From NCBI RefSeq assembly GCF_000812945.1, contig NZ_JSYM01000001.1, positions 1,922,001 through 1,986,000 of the forward strand: 64,000 nt of DNA, read 5' to 3'. The stretch comes from Flavobacterium sp. AED (GTDB lineage: Bacteria > Bacteroidota > Bacteroidia > Flavobacteriales > Flavobacteriaceae). The notes under the pieces were generated by a model, which was given only the letters and a program-made list of their open reading frames with translations, had not been told where the DNA came from and made no database searches. Both the position numbers and the translations under genes were made by a program. This document shows positions 42,248 through 50,518 of this stretch, piece after piece; position 1 is the first letter of the stretch; each line of letters begins with the position of its first letter.

Positions 42248-44074
42248 TCATTCAAAAGATTGCATGGTTACTAATTTGTTATAAGTTCCATTCAATGCAA
42301 TTAGTTCTTCGTGTTTGCCTTGTTCCACAATTTTTCCTTTTTGCATTACTACAATTAAATCCGCTTTTTGAATGGTAGAAAGACGGTGTGCAATAACAAT
42401 GGAAGTTCGGTTTTGCATCATGTTTTCCAGAGCCACTTGTACAAACTTCTCGCTTTCAGTATCTAATGCTGAAGTCGCTTCATCCAGAATCATAATTGGA
42501 GGATTTTTCAAAACGGCTCTTGCAATTGATAAACGTTGTTTTTGCCCACCAGAAAGTTTGTTTCCGCTATCGCCAATGTTAGTGTAAATTCCTAACGGTA
42601 GCTCGTTCACAAATTCATATGCATTGGCAATTTTAAGAGCTTCAATAATTTCATCATCTGTTGCACTATGTTTACCAAGTGAAATATTGGCTTTTATGGT
42701 ATCGTTAAATAAAATACTGTCTTGGGTAACCAATCCCATTAAGTCACGCAGCGAGTGGATATTCATGTCCTTGATGTCAACTCCGTCAATAGAAATTGTC
42801 CCTTCATTTACATCATAAAAACGAGTTAATAAATTAGCAATGGTGCTTTTTCCACTTCCGGATTGGCCAACTAATGCTACAGTTTGTCCTTTTTTTACTT
42901 CCAATGAAAAATGTTTTAAAACATTCTCGTCTTCGTATTTAAAGTTAATGTCTTTAATAACTATGTTAGTGTCAAACGAATCCTTTTTGATGGCATTTAC
43001 TTTGCTTTTAATGGTGTTTTCCTGGTCCAGAATTTCCAAAACACGTTCTGCAGCAGCATTTCCTCTTTTTACAGCATACGATGCTTTCGAGATTGATTTT
43101 GCTGGTGTAAGAATGTTATAGGCTAATCCCATATAAGCAATAAACGATGCGCCATTCAAAGTTTTTTCAATCAAAACCATGTGTCCACCATACCAAAGTA
43201 AAATAGCAATTACCATAATTCCCATAAACTCACTGGCAGGAGAAGCTAGATTTTGGCGATTGCCAATACTATTGGATAGCGTAAAAAAACGTTGTGTCGA
43301 CTCTTGAAAAATACGATTGAAATAGCGCTCGGAATTGTATCCTTTTACCACTTTCAATCCGCCTAAGGTTTCTTCAATGGTAGATAAAAAGATTCCTTGT
43401 TCTTGTTGTGCTTTGGTTGATTTTTTTTTCAATTGCTTTCCTATCAATGAAATGACATAGCCCGAAACCGGAATGAAAATAAACACAAAAAGTGTCAGTT
43501 TCATGCTTATGGTAAACATGGTAGTGATGGTAAAAATAATGGTAAGCGGTTCTTTTACAATAAGTTCTAAAATAGAAAGAAAAGAAGTTTGTACCTCATT
43601 TACATCTGCTGAAATTCTGGCAATTACGTCTCCTTTTCTTTTCTCTGAAAAAAAGGCTAACGGTAAATCAATGGTTTTTTTGTACATCGCATTTCGCATG
43701 TCTCTCAACACACCATTTCTTAAAAAGGTGATGAAAAACATAGCCATATAATCGCTAAGATTTTTTAGTAAGAAGATTACAATAATCACAGCAACCATAA
43801 TGGATAGGGTATGGCCCACGCCAAAAGTATCGGTAGTATTGGTAATGTAATAGCTTAGATAATCTTCACCATATTTTTTAAGTTCCCAGATTCCTTTGTA
43901 AGTAGGAAGCACCGTATTTCTTTTGGTTTGGTCAAATAGAACCTGCATCATAGGAATTAGTGATACAAAAGAAAGTGTACTGAAAAGAGCGTATAAAACA
44001 TTAAAAAATATGTTTAGATACGCATACTTTTTATACGGAATTATAAAAGGGAATATTTTTTTAAAATTGATCAT
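42248..44074 (-). CDS. MsbA-like ABC exporter (fused permease and ATPase)
   Basis: The 608-residue protein has an N-terminal six-helix transmembrane domain (about 1-330) with the coupling-helix region RKGDVIARISADVNEVQ. The ATPase has Walker A ALVGQSGSGKST, Q-loop LVTQDSILF, signature LSGGQKQR, Walker B IMILDEATSALD and H-loop IVIAHRLS. The half-transporter works as a homodimer. MsbA-type exporters flip lipid A or phospholipids, but drug and peptide exporters share this layout. The specific cargo is not shown. Confidence 0.9.
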   Translation of the reverse strand: MINFKKIFPFIIPYKKYAYLNIFFNVLYALFSTLSFVSLIPMMQVLFDQTKRNTVLPTYKGIWELKKYGEDYLSYYITNTTDTFGVGHTLSIMVAVIIVIFLLKNLSDYMAMFFITFLRNGVLRDMRNAMYKKTIDLPLAFFSEKRKGDVIARISADVNEVQTSFLSILELIVKEPLTIIFTITTMFTISMKLTLFVFIFIPVSGYVISLIGKQLKKKSTKAQQEQGIFLSTIEETLGGLKVVKGYNSERYFNRIFQESTQRFFTLSNSIGNRQNLASPASEFMGIMVIAILLWYGGHMVLIEKTLNGASFIAYMGLAYNILTPAKSISKASYAVKRGNAAAERVLEILDQENTIKSKVNAIKKDSFDTNIVIKDINFKYEDENVLKHFSLEVKKGQTVALVGQSGSGKSTIANLLTRFYDVNEGTISIDGVDIKDMNIHSLRDLMGLVTQDSILFNDTIKANISLGKHSATDDEIIEALKIANAYEFVNELPLGIYTNIGDSGNKLSGGQKQRLSIARAVLKNPPIMILDEATSALDTESEKFVQVALENMMQNRTSIVIAHRLSTIQKADLIVVMQKGKIVEQGKHEELIALNGTYNKLVTMQSFE

Positions 44075-44095
44075 TTATGTTGTTTTTTACCATTA

Positions 44096-44129
44096 AGACC
44101 CGACAGGATTTTTAAAGCCTGTCGGGTCT
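44096..44129. terminator. Hairpin between the phosphohexomutase and exporter genes
   Basis: A perfect 12-bp GC-rich stem (44096-44107 with 44118-44129) lies in the 80-bp gap between two minus-strand genes. No strong T-run follows, so it could be a weak terminator, a processing hairpin or a small repeat. Confidence 0.55.
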
Positions 44130-44154
44130 GTCAGAAAAATTTATTTGCATTCAA

Positions 44155-45882
44155 TTAATTCAATTGCATGGCAGCGATAATGTTTTTTATTTTTTCATTT
44201 AAAACAGCTTCTACTTTAGTGAAATTTTCAACAGTATCCAATGCTGTATTTACGCTGATATAGAATTTTATTTTAGGTTCAGTTCCGCTAGGTCTGGCGC
44301 AAATTTTTGACCCGTCTTCAGTATAATAAATCAAAACATCTGCTTTTGGCATATCCATGATTTCTTCTTCGCCGGTTAGTAAGTTTTTGGCAACAGATGA
44401 TTTGTAATCTTCTAGCATGATTACTCTTTGTCCGTTAATTTCTTTTACAGGATTTTCACGTAAAGAAATCATCATCTGATTGATTTCGGCTAAGCCTTCC
44501 ATTCCTTTTTTAGTGATAGAAATCAAATGCTCTTTATAAAAACCGTGTTCAACATAAAGTTTTAATAATTCTTTATAGACAGTACTTCCTTTGGCTTTGG
44601 CCTGAGCCGCAACTTCACAAATTAATAAAGTTGCTGCTACGGCATCTTTATCGCGAACCGCATCTCCAACCATATATCCAAAACTTTCTTCACCACCACC
44701 GATGAATTGTAGTTCAGGAAAATCTTTTATCATTTTGGCAATCCATTTAAAACCGGTCAAACCCACTTTAAATTGTACATCATAAGCCGATGCCAATTCC
44801 ATAATCATAGGTGTTGAAACTATCGTGGAACCCACGAATTGTTTGCCATTAATCTTTCCTGCTTTTTTCCATTCTTCCAATAAAAAAGCAGTCATCAAAA
44901 TCATGGTCTGATTTCCGTTCAACAAAGTCATTTGCCCTTCGTTGTTTCGAACAGCAACACCCAATCGGTCACAATCTGGATCAGTACCAATTACAATATC
45001 AGAATTTGTTTTATCTGCTAATGCCAATGCCATTGCCAATGCTTCCGGTTCTTCAGGATTAGGAGATTTTACTGTTGGGAAATCACCATTTGGAACTCTT
45101 TGTTCTTCAACAATATGCACGTTAGGATAACCAGCTTGTGCAAAAGTATCTGGAACAAGTGTAATTGATGTACCATGCAAAGAAGTAAAAACAATATTCA
45201 AATTTTCTTTGGCTTCAGCGGGAGTATTGAAACTGGCATTTTCGATAGTTGATTTAATAAAAGCTTCGTCAACTTCGGTATCTATATATTCTATCAAATC
45301 TTCATTTGCAGTAAATTTGATTTGATTGTAATTTAAATTTTCAATTACATTGATGATTCCCTCATCTTCCGGCGGAACAATTTGTCCACCATCTTCCCAG
45401 TATACTTTATAACCATTATATTCCGGTGGATTGTGAGAAGCAGTAAGAACAATTCCGCATTGGCAGCCTAAATATTTAAGGGCAAATGACAATTCTGGTG
45501 TTGGTCTCAAACTAGAAAACAAATAAACATGAATACCATTGGCAGAGAAAACATCTGCAACCAATTTGGCTAGTGTATCACTATTATGACGACAATCATA
45601 AGCAATAACTGCTTTTATAGGTTGGTTAGGAAATGATGTATGTAAATAATCCGAAAGACCTTGTGTACTTTTTCCAAGCGTATATTTATTGATGCGATTG
45701 TTTCCTACACCCATTATACCTCGCATTCCACCAGTTCCAAATTCAAGATTTTTATAAAAACTTTCTTCCAGTTCTTTAGGCGAAGTAGTCATCAATTCTT
45801 TGATTGTTTCCTGTGTTGCTGTGTCAAATGTTGGGGTAAGCCATTCATTTACTGCATCCAAAATGTTTTGTTTGATATCCAT
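44155..45882 (-). CDS. Phosphohexomutase (phosphoglucomutase/phosphomannomutase type)
   Basis: The 575-residue protein has the four landmarks of the alpha-D-phosphohexomutase superfamily: TASHNPPEYNGYKVYW with the phosphoserine, the metal loop GTDPDCDRLG, sugar-specificity GGEESFGY, and phosphate-binding RPSGTEPKIKFY. It interconverts hexose 1- and 6-phosphates through a bisphosphate. The length and GGEESFG loop suit PGM2-like phosphoglucomutase of Bacteroidota. It is followed by an MsbA-like gene. Confidence 0.92.
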   Translation of the reverse strand: MDIKQNILDAVNEWLTPTFDTATQETIKELMTTSPKELEESFYKNLEFGTGGMRGIMGVGNNRINKYTLGKSTQGLSDYLHTSFPNQPIKAVIAYDCRHNSDTLAKLVADVFSANGIHVYLFSSLRPTPELSFALKYLGCQCGIVLTASHNPPEYNGYKVYWEDGGQIVPPEDEGIINVIENLNYNQIKFTANEDLIEYIDTEVDEAFIKSTIENASFNTPAEAKENLNIVFTSLHGTSITLVPDTFAQAGYPNVHIVEEQRVPNGDFPTVKSPNPEEPEALAMALALADKTNSDIVIGTDPDCDRLGVAVRNNEGQMTLLNGNQTMILMTAFLLEEWKKAGKINGKQFVGSTIVSTPMIMELASAYDVQFKVGLTGFKWIAKMIKDFPELQFIGGGEESFGYMVGDAVRDKDAVAATLLICEVAAQAKAKGSTVYKELLKLYVEHGFYKEHLISITKKGMEGLAEINQMMISLRENPVKEINGQRVIMLEDYKSSVAKNLLTGEEEIMDMPKADVLIYYTEDGSKICARPSGTEPKIKFYISVNTALDTVENFTKVEAVLNEKIKNIIAAMQLN

Positions 45883-46161
45883 TTTTGTATGTTTTTAGGT
45901 TCTAAATTCTTAGTTTAAAATTTCAATATAGTTGCTCCGACGAATTGGTTTTATTTTTTAGGAGCTGTTTCCTGCTATCCGCTGTATCTTTTTCTTTTTT
46001 TAAAGAAAAAAAGAAAAAGGATGCCGCTGCTATCAGGGCTAGTTTGTGTCCTGATGAGAAATAGTTCCCGTAAATTTCAGTAATTCTTCCGATATGCAAT
46101 TTGCAAAATCAAACAATACAATTTACATTAAATTCGTGTTTTTTTTAATCTTGAGTAAAAA
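45883..46161. other. Intergenic region upstream of the phosphohexomutase gene
   Basis: Besides the upstream region of the minus-strand mutase gene, it contains the dispersed palindromic element at 45959-46045. No gene is seen. Confidence 0.5.
45959..46045 (-). repeat. Dispersed intergenic palindromic element, copy 2
   Basis: Read on the minus strand it carries CTGATAGCAGCGGCATC, a perfect 14-bp A/T-rich stem (45988-46001 with 46006-46019), then AGATACAGCGGATAGCAGGA. It matches copy 1 (7451-7550) on both flanks, opposite orientation. Confidence 0.65.
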
Positions 46162-47121
46162 TTATAAAAAATTAACTTCTGTTGAAACTTTATAACGCTC
46201 TTCATTGTTTTTTGTTCGCAAAATTATTTCGCCAAGAAATCCGGCCAAAAATAATTGGGTGCCTAATACCATGGTTGTTAAAGCAATATAGAACCAAGGA
46301 TTACTGGTCACTAAATTATAGGTCATGCCATTATACATATGGTACAGTTTTGAAACACCAATATAACCCGCCAATAAAAAACCAATTATAAACATTAAAG
46401 AGCCCATGGCGCCGAATAAGTGCATCGGTCTTTTTCCAAAACGAGAAAGAAACCAAATGGTAATTAAATCTAAGAAACCATTGATGAAACGTTCCATTCC
46501 AAATTTAGTTTCACCATATTTTCTGGCTTGGTGTTGTACTACTTTTTCGCCAATTTTGCCAAAACCGGCATTTTTTGCCAAAACCGGAATGTATCGGTGC
46601 ATTTCACCTGAAACTTCAATGTTTTTTACAACCACATTTTTGTAGGCTTTCAATCCACAATTAAAATCATTCAATTCAACCCCTGATGTTTTTCTGGCAG
46701 CCCAATTAAATAATTTTGAAGGTAAGTTTTTAGCAACTACGGAGTCGTAACGTTTCTTTTTCCAACCGGAAACCAAATCAAATTTGCCATTGACAATCAT
46801 TTCATATAATCCGGGAATTTCTTCCGGACTGTCTTGTAAATCGGCATCCATGGTGATGATGACATCGCCTTTGGCTTTTGCAAAACCAGCATGCAAGGCT
46901 TGTGATTTTCCAAAATTTTTCATGAAACGAACGCCTTTTACATGAGGATTTTCATTTGCAAATTGTTCAATAATAGCCCAGGAATCATCCGTACTTCCGT
47001 CGTCCAGAAAAATGATTTCATAGGTGTAATTATTCACTTGCATCACTTTAATGATCCAAGTGTAAAGTTCCTTAAGTGATTCCTCTTCGTTAAGAAGTGG
47101 TATGAGTATAGATAAATTCAT
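46162..47121 (-). CDS. GT2-family membrane glycosyltransferase (DPM/ArnC-like)
   Basis: The 319-residue protein begins LSILIPLLNEEESLKELYTW, has DDGSTDDSW and MDADLQDSPEEIP (DxD), and HRYIPVLAKNAGF. Two C-terminal membrane helices follow (FGAMGSLMFIIGFLLAGYI, TTMVLGTQLFLAGFLGEIIL). This matches undecaprenyl- or dolichyl-phosphate mannosyl/glucosyl/4-amino-arabinosyl transferases, which load a sugar onto a lipid carrier for cell-surface glycan or lipid modification. It follows a DUF4199 gene by 6 bp. Confidence 0.9.
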   Translation of the reverse strand: MNLSILIPLLNEEESLKELYTWIIKVMQVNNYTYEIIFLDDGSTDDSWAIIEQFANENPHVKGVRFMKNFGKSQALHAGFAKAKGDVIITMDADLQDSPEEIPGLYEMIVNGKFDLVSGWKKKRYDSVVAKNLPSKLFNWAARKTSGVELNDFNCGLKAYKNVVVKNIEVSGEMHRYIPVLAKNAGFGKIGEKVVQHQARKYGETKFGMERFINGFLDLITIWFLSRFGKRPMHLFGAMGSLMFIIGFLLAGYIGVSKLYHMYNGMTYNLVTSNPWFYIALTTMVLGTQLFLAGFLGEIILRTKNNEERYKVSTEVNFL

Positions 47122-47127
47122 TCCTGT

Positions 47128-47661
47128 TTATTCTTGTGATGAAGATTTACTTTTGAAAAATGCGGCCATAATCAATCCTAATATAGCGCAAAAAAAGAGG
47201 TTGAAAATAGACCCTTTTAATTGTTCAACGATGGAATAAGGATCTGTTTGTTTTAGTTTTAAAATAGTTTCATTTAAAGAAGATGCAGCTACTCCAAATT
47301 TTTCAGAAGTGCTAATCAAATATTTTATGGTTAAATCTAGTAAAGCGGTTTTTACTGATGGATCTATGAGATTGAATAAAATGATTTTAAAAGCGAGAGA
47401 AATAAGTACCCCAATAGCAGCTGTAATAAAATAGGTAGTAAAAGCTTCTTTAAAAGGGAATATACCGTTTAATTCTTTTTTTGTTTTAGAAAGCGATAGA
47501 ATTGGAACAATGATAAAAACAGAAAAGCTTAAAAGTGTAGTCCACCAAGCAATGAATAATTCTATGTCTACCGCATACATTAAAGCAGTAATTAACGATA
47601 ATACTACTCCTGTAATTATCCCAAATGTAATTCCGTTTCTTTTTATAATTTCATTAACCAT
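47128..47661 (-). CDS. DUF4199-family membrane protein
   Basis: The 177-residue protein has four hydrophobic segments (near 10-28, 34-53, 75-93, 150-168), with a helical stretch of LNETILKLKQTDPYS between. This is the DUF4199 pattern of Bacteroidota. It overlaps the operon of the glycosyltransferase (6 bp gap), an arrangement that is frequent in the phylum. The role, perhaps helping membrane glycosylation, is unproven. Confidence 0.8.
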   Translation of the reverse strand: MVNEIIKRNGITFGIITGVVLSLITALMYAVDIELFIAWWTTLLSFSVFIIVPILSLSKTKKELNGIFPFKEAFTTYFITAAIGVLISLAFKIILFNLIDPSVKTALLDLTIKYLISTSEKFGVAASSLNETILKLKQTDPYSIVEQLKGSIFNLFFCAILGLIMAAFFKSKSSSQE

Positions 47662-47762
47662 TAGTAGCTGTTTATTTATTAATCCACAAATATAGCAATT
47701 CCCAATATATTCGAGGATAAAAATCGCTTTTTACGATTATATAAAAAAAGTGATGCAAAGAT

Positions 47763-47791
47763 TTGATTATTGGAAAAAAATTGTAAATTTG
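47763..47791 (+). promoter_or_regulatory. Full consensus promoter of the L31 gene
   Basis: TTG (47763-47765), an 18-bp spacer and TAAATTTG (47784-47791) match the housekeeping promoter. The leader is about 105 bases long, which leaves room for feedback regulation. Confidence 0.7.
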
Positions 47792-47902
47792 CAAACTCAA
47801 AATAATAATGTAAAACAAAAAGTTATAATGAGTTTATACCTTTTCTGTTAGAAGAAAAGCTTCAAGACAAGTTATAATTAACAAATAAAAAAGATTAACA
47901 AG

Positions 47903-48154
47903 ATGAAAAAAGGAATTCACCCAGAAAATTACAGATTAGTTGCATTTAAAGACATGTCAAATGACGAAGTTTTTATTACTAAATCTACTGCAGATACAAG
48001 AGAAACATTAACAGTTGATGGTGTTGAATACCCAGTTGTAAAAATGGAGATCTCTAGAACTTCACACCCTTTTTACACAGGTAAATCTAAACTTATTGAT
48101 ACTGCAGGACGTATTGATAAATTCAAAACTAAATACGCTAAACACGTTAAATAA
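47903..48154 (+). CDS. rpmE2: 50S ribosomal protein L31, type B
   Basis: The 83-residue protein reads MKKGIHPENYRLVAFKDMSN and SRTSHPFYTGKSKLIDTAGR with a basic tail. It lacks the CxxC zinc motif of type A L31, so it is the zinc-independent form (RpmE2). It bridges the ribosomal subunits near the central protuberance. A consensus promoter and a terminator make it a single-gene unit. Confidence 0.96.
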   Translation: MKKGIHPENYRLVAFKDMSNDEVFITKSTADTRETLTVDGVEYPVVKMEISRTSHPFYTGKSKLIDTAGRIDKFKTKYAKHVK

Positions 48155-48175
48155 TTTTAACTTGTTTTCAAATAC

Positions 48176-48206
48176 AAAAAAGCCTTCCTTTCGGGAGGCT
48201 TTTTTA
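48176..48206 (+). terminator. Terminator after the L31 gene
   Basis: A stem with one wobble (AAAAAAGCCTTCC with GGGAGGCTTTTTT) and loop TTTC. Confidence 0.85.
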
Positions 48207-48229
48207 TTTTTATCTATTTGAAAACTTTG

Positions 48230-48237
48230 TAACTTTG
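48230..48237 (+). promoter_or_regulatory. Probable -7 element of the GlmU-like gene
   Basis: TAACTTTG is an exact TAnnTTTG match 81 bp before the ATG at 48319. Confidence 0.5.
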
Positions 48238-48318
48238 GTGTCAATATTATTAAAACGGTAGATTGATGAAATTAATTTTCGAATCAACAAATAACCGAAT
48301 CAACAAATAAACAATTTT

Positions 48319-49494
48319 ATGAATTACATACTTTTTGACGGTCCTGCCCGAAATGCATTATTACCTTTTACCTTTACACGTCCCGTTGCGGATATTCTTA
48401 TAGGAATCTTGACCATTCGTCAAAAATGGGAAATGCGTTTGGGATCCACCACTACAACCTTGACAGAGGAGTATTTGTCAGAAAAATTTCCAATGGTAGA
48501 ACTGGAAGAAAATGTAATGATAAACGCTTCCTTTCTACCTAACGATGTTTTGGCTGAAATGGTTAGTAATTTAGAATCAAATCAGGCTATTTTCAAAGGT
48601 GATGAAGTAATTGCTTTTTATACCAATGAAGATCAGGAAGAAGTAGACTTTGATACGTATGAAATTATAGAATATCAAGACGATTGCTTAACGGTGGAAC
48701 ATACTTGGGATATTTTTTCTAAAAATGATGCAGCAATACGAGAGGATTTTGAATTTTTAACCGAAGATAGAAAATCGCAACCCATTCCAAAAAGCGTTAA
48801 TGTCATTGCGCCGGAAAATATATTTATAGAAGAAGGAGCAAAGTTGGAATTTGTTACCTTGAATGCTTCTTCGGGGCCAATTTATATTGGCAAAGATGCT
48901 GAAATTATGGAAGGTGCCGTAATTAGAGGCCCATTTGCCTTGTGCGAAAATGCAACAGTAAAAATGGCAGCTAAGATATATGGAGCAACCACAGTAGGTC
49001 CCTATTCCAGAATTGGCGGAGAAGTAAATAACGCTGTTTTATTTAGTTATTCGAATAAAGGACACGATGGGTTTTTAGGAAATTCTGTTCTTGGTGAATG
49101 GTGCAATATTGGTGCGGACAGTAATAATTCGAACCTGAAAAACAATTACGAAGAAGTAAAATTGTGGAGTTATGAAACCGAAGGTTTTGCTAAAACAGGA
49201 CTTCAGTTTTGTGGCTTGATGATGGGGGATCATAGCAAGTGCGGAATTAATACCATGTTCAATACTGGAACGGTAATAGGGGTAAGCGCCAATATTTTTG
49301 GAAGCGGATTTCCTCGCAATTTTGTGCCGAGTTTTTCTTGGGGCGGAGCTTCGGGTTTTACCACTTACGTAACCAAAAAAGCTTTTGAAACGGCTCGATT
49401 AGTAATGGCTCGAAGAAATGTTGACTTTGATGAAAGAGAAGCTGCAATTTTAGAACATGTTTTTGAGGAAACTAAAAAGTGGAGAAAAGACTAG
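48319..49494 (+). CDS. GlmU-like sugar nucleotidyltransferase family protein
   Basis: The 391-residue protein starts NYILFDGPARNALLPFTFTR with RPVADILIGILTIRQKWE. The C-terminal half is a left-handed beta-helix with hexapeptide repeats (APENIFIEEGAKLEF, IYIGKDAEIMEGAVIRGPFA, ANIFGSGFPRNFVPSF). This is the Bacteroidota GlmU-like family, with an atypical N-terminal transferase domain; the usual LAAGxGTRM motif is not seen. It may make UDP-GlcNAc or another nucleotide sugar, but the activity is unproven. Confidence 0.78.
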   Translation: MNYILFDGPARNALLPFTFTRPVADILIGILTIRQKWEMRLGSTTTTLTEEYLSEKFPMVELEENVMINASFLPNDVLAEMVSNLESNQAIFKGDEVIAFYTNEDQEEVDFDTYEIIEYQDDCLTVEHTWDIFSKNDAAIREDFEFLTEDRKSQPIPKSVNVIAPENIFIEEGAKLEFVTLNASSGPIYIGKDAEIMEGAVIRGPFALCENATVKMAAKIYGATTVGPYSRIGGEVNNAVLFSYSNKGHDGFLGNSVLGEWCNIGADSNNSNLKNNYEEVKLWSYETEGFAKTGLQFCGLMMGDHSKCGINTMFNTGTVIGVSANIFGSGFPRNFVPSFSWGGASGFTTYVTKKAFETARLVMARRNVDFDEREAAILEHVFEETKKWRKD

Positions 49495-49554
49495 TTTTTT
49501 TATTCTGTCAAATGAAGAGTCTTTTCTTGTTGAATGTGACATATAATAAGAATC

Positions 49555-49592
49555 CCAATAAAATAAGCTTCTAGTCGAGGCTTATTTTATTG
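49555..49592. terminator. Bidirectional terminator overlapping the L,D-transpeptidase-like stop
   Basis: A perfect 12-bp stem (49557-49568 with 49580-49591) with an 11-base loop. The right arm includes the stop codon of the minus-strand gene. Confidence 0.75.
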
Positions 49593-50120
49593 ATAGGCAT
49601 AAATAAGAGAACCGTTTTTTATCAGGTCAATCAGTTTATTTGCATTGCAGTCCGGAACGGAAAAGCATCCCCAGCTGAATTTACTGTACATCCTTTTTGA
49701 AGAATGAACCACAATATTTCTTTTCAAAGCATTGGAATTCTTGTCGTTTTCTAAGCCATTTAGCTTTAAAGAATAACCCCACATACCATTATAGGTTTGT
49801 AAAGTGACGTAACAGCCTAATGAAGTCGCATTGCTTCCAATAGCATTGCTAAATAAATTAGGAGTTAATCCTGTACCAGAGCCAGAGCCATGATCAACAT
49901 TACTAGTGAGTAGTATTTTGCTATTTTTCAAATCAATCACATACAGTCTCGCTTCCTCTATTGATTTTGAAAAATCGATTAGGGTTATAATGTCTTTATT
50001 TTTGGCTTTAAAACCCCATTTTATTTCTATTTCTTTTGCCTTCTTTACAATTTCTTCGTTGTTTTGGGCTACAATGAAATTAATCGTGCACAAAAGAATT
50101 ATTGTTAGTGTTTTTTTCAT
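49587..50120 (-). CDS. Murein L,D-transpeptidase-like catalytic domain protein
   Basis: The 177-residue protein has a signal peptide (LTIILLCTINFIVAQ). Its catalytic region reads NIVVHSSKRMYSKFSWGCFSVP, with His-Ser early and Ser-x-Gly-Cys later, the pattern of L,D-transpeptidase-like (YkuD_2) domains. DHGSGSGTGLTPNLFSN lies before it. Such enzymes make or attach 3-3 peptidoglycan cross-links with the cysteine. The substrate here could be peptidoglycan or an envelope protein. Confidence 0.82.
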   Translation of the reverse strand: MKKTLTIILLCTINFIVAQNNEEIVKKAKEIEIKWGFKAKNKDIITLIDFSKSIEEARLYVIDLKNSKILLTSNVDHGSGSGTGLTPNLFSNAIGSNATSLGCYVTLQTYNGMWGYSLKLNGLENDKNSNALKRNIVVHSSKRMYSKFSWGCFSVPDCNANKLIDLIKNGSLIYAYQ

Positions 50121-50418
50121 GAACTAGTTTTTAAAATATTTTTCCGAACCTAAATAATTCGGGTTTGTAGTTTCATCATCAGTGTTATTCTCTAAACTAT
50201 TCTCGCTTTTTTACACTATTTAAGCGATAATTAACATCTTCGGTATTGTTTCTGTTTTATTGTTGTTAAGATTTTAATTTGCTTTAAATACAGTGTCTTT
50301 TTTATTATTTAATCGTCTGTATATCAAATACAAAACTATAAAAAAATATTATTATTGTTCGCTGTTTGATTTTTATATTTCATGGATTAAAAACTTAAAT
50401 TGTTATAAATTATTTCAA

Positions 50419-50448
50419 TTGTCCAATTCCTTATTTAACCTATATTTG
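50419..50448 (+). promoter_or_regulatory. Full consensus promoter of the ABC-F gene
   Basis: TTG (50419-50421), a 19-bp spacer and TATATTTG (50441-50448) match the Bacteroidota consensus. The leader of roughly 65 bases contains the hairpin and mini-ORF described next. Confidence 0.75.
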
Positions 50449-50460
50449 CACTTTCAAAAA

Positions 50461-50500
50461 AATGTTCAATAGCGGATGAAACTTTAAAAAGTTGAACATT
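50461..50500 (+). promoter_or_regulatory. Leader hairpin with a five-codon mini-ORF before the ABC-F gene
   Basis: AATGTTCAA (50461-50469) and TTGAACATT (50492-50500) form a perfect 9-bp stem. The 5' arm contains ATG at 50462 opening the five-codon frame MFNSG, which stops at 50479. Such a leader could act as a translational attenuator. That is inference only. Confidence 0.4.
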
Positions 50501-50518
50501 AAACTTTAAACAAAAACA

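Larger units (their letters stand above)
50121..50518. other. Divergent promoter region, 398 bp
   Basis: It carries the upstream regions of the L,D-transpeptidase-like gene (near-consensus TAGGTTCG on the minus strand) and of the ABC-F gene (full promoter at 50419-50448 and a leader hairpin at 50461-50500). No separate gene was found. Confidence 0.55.
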
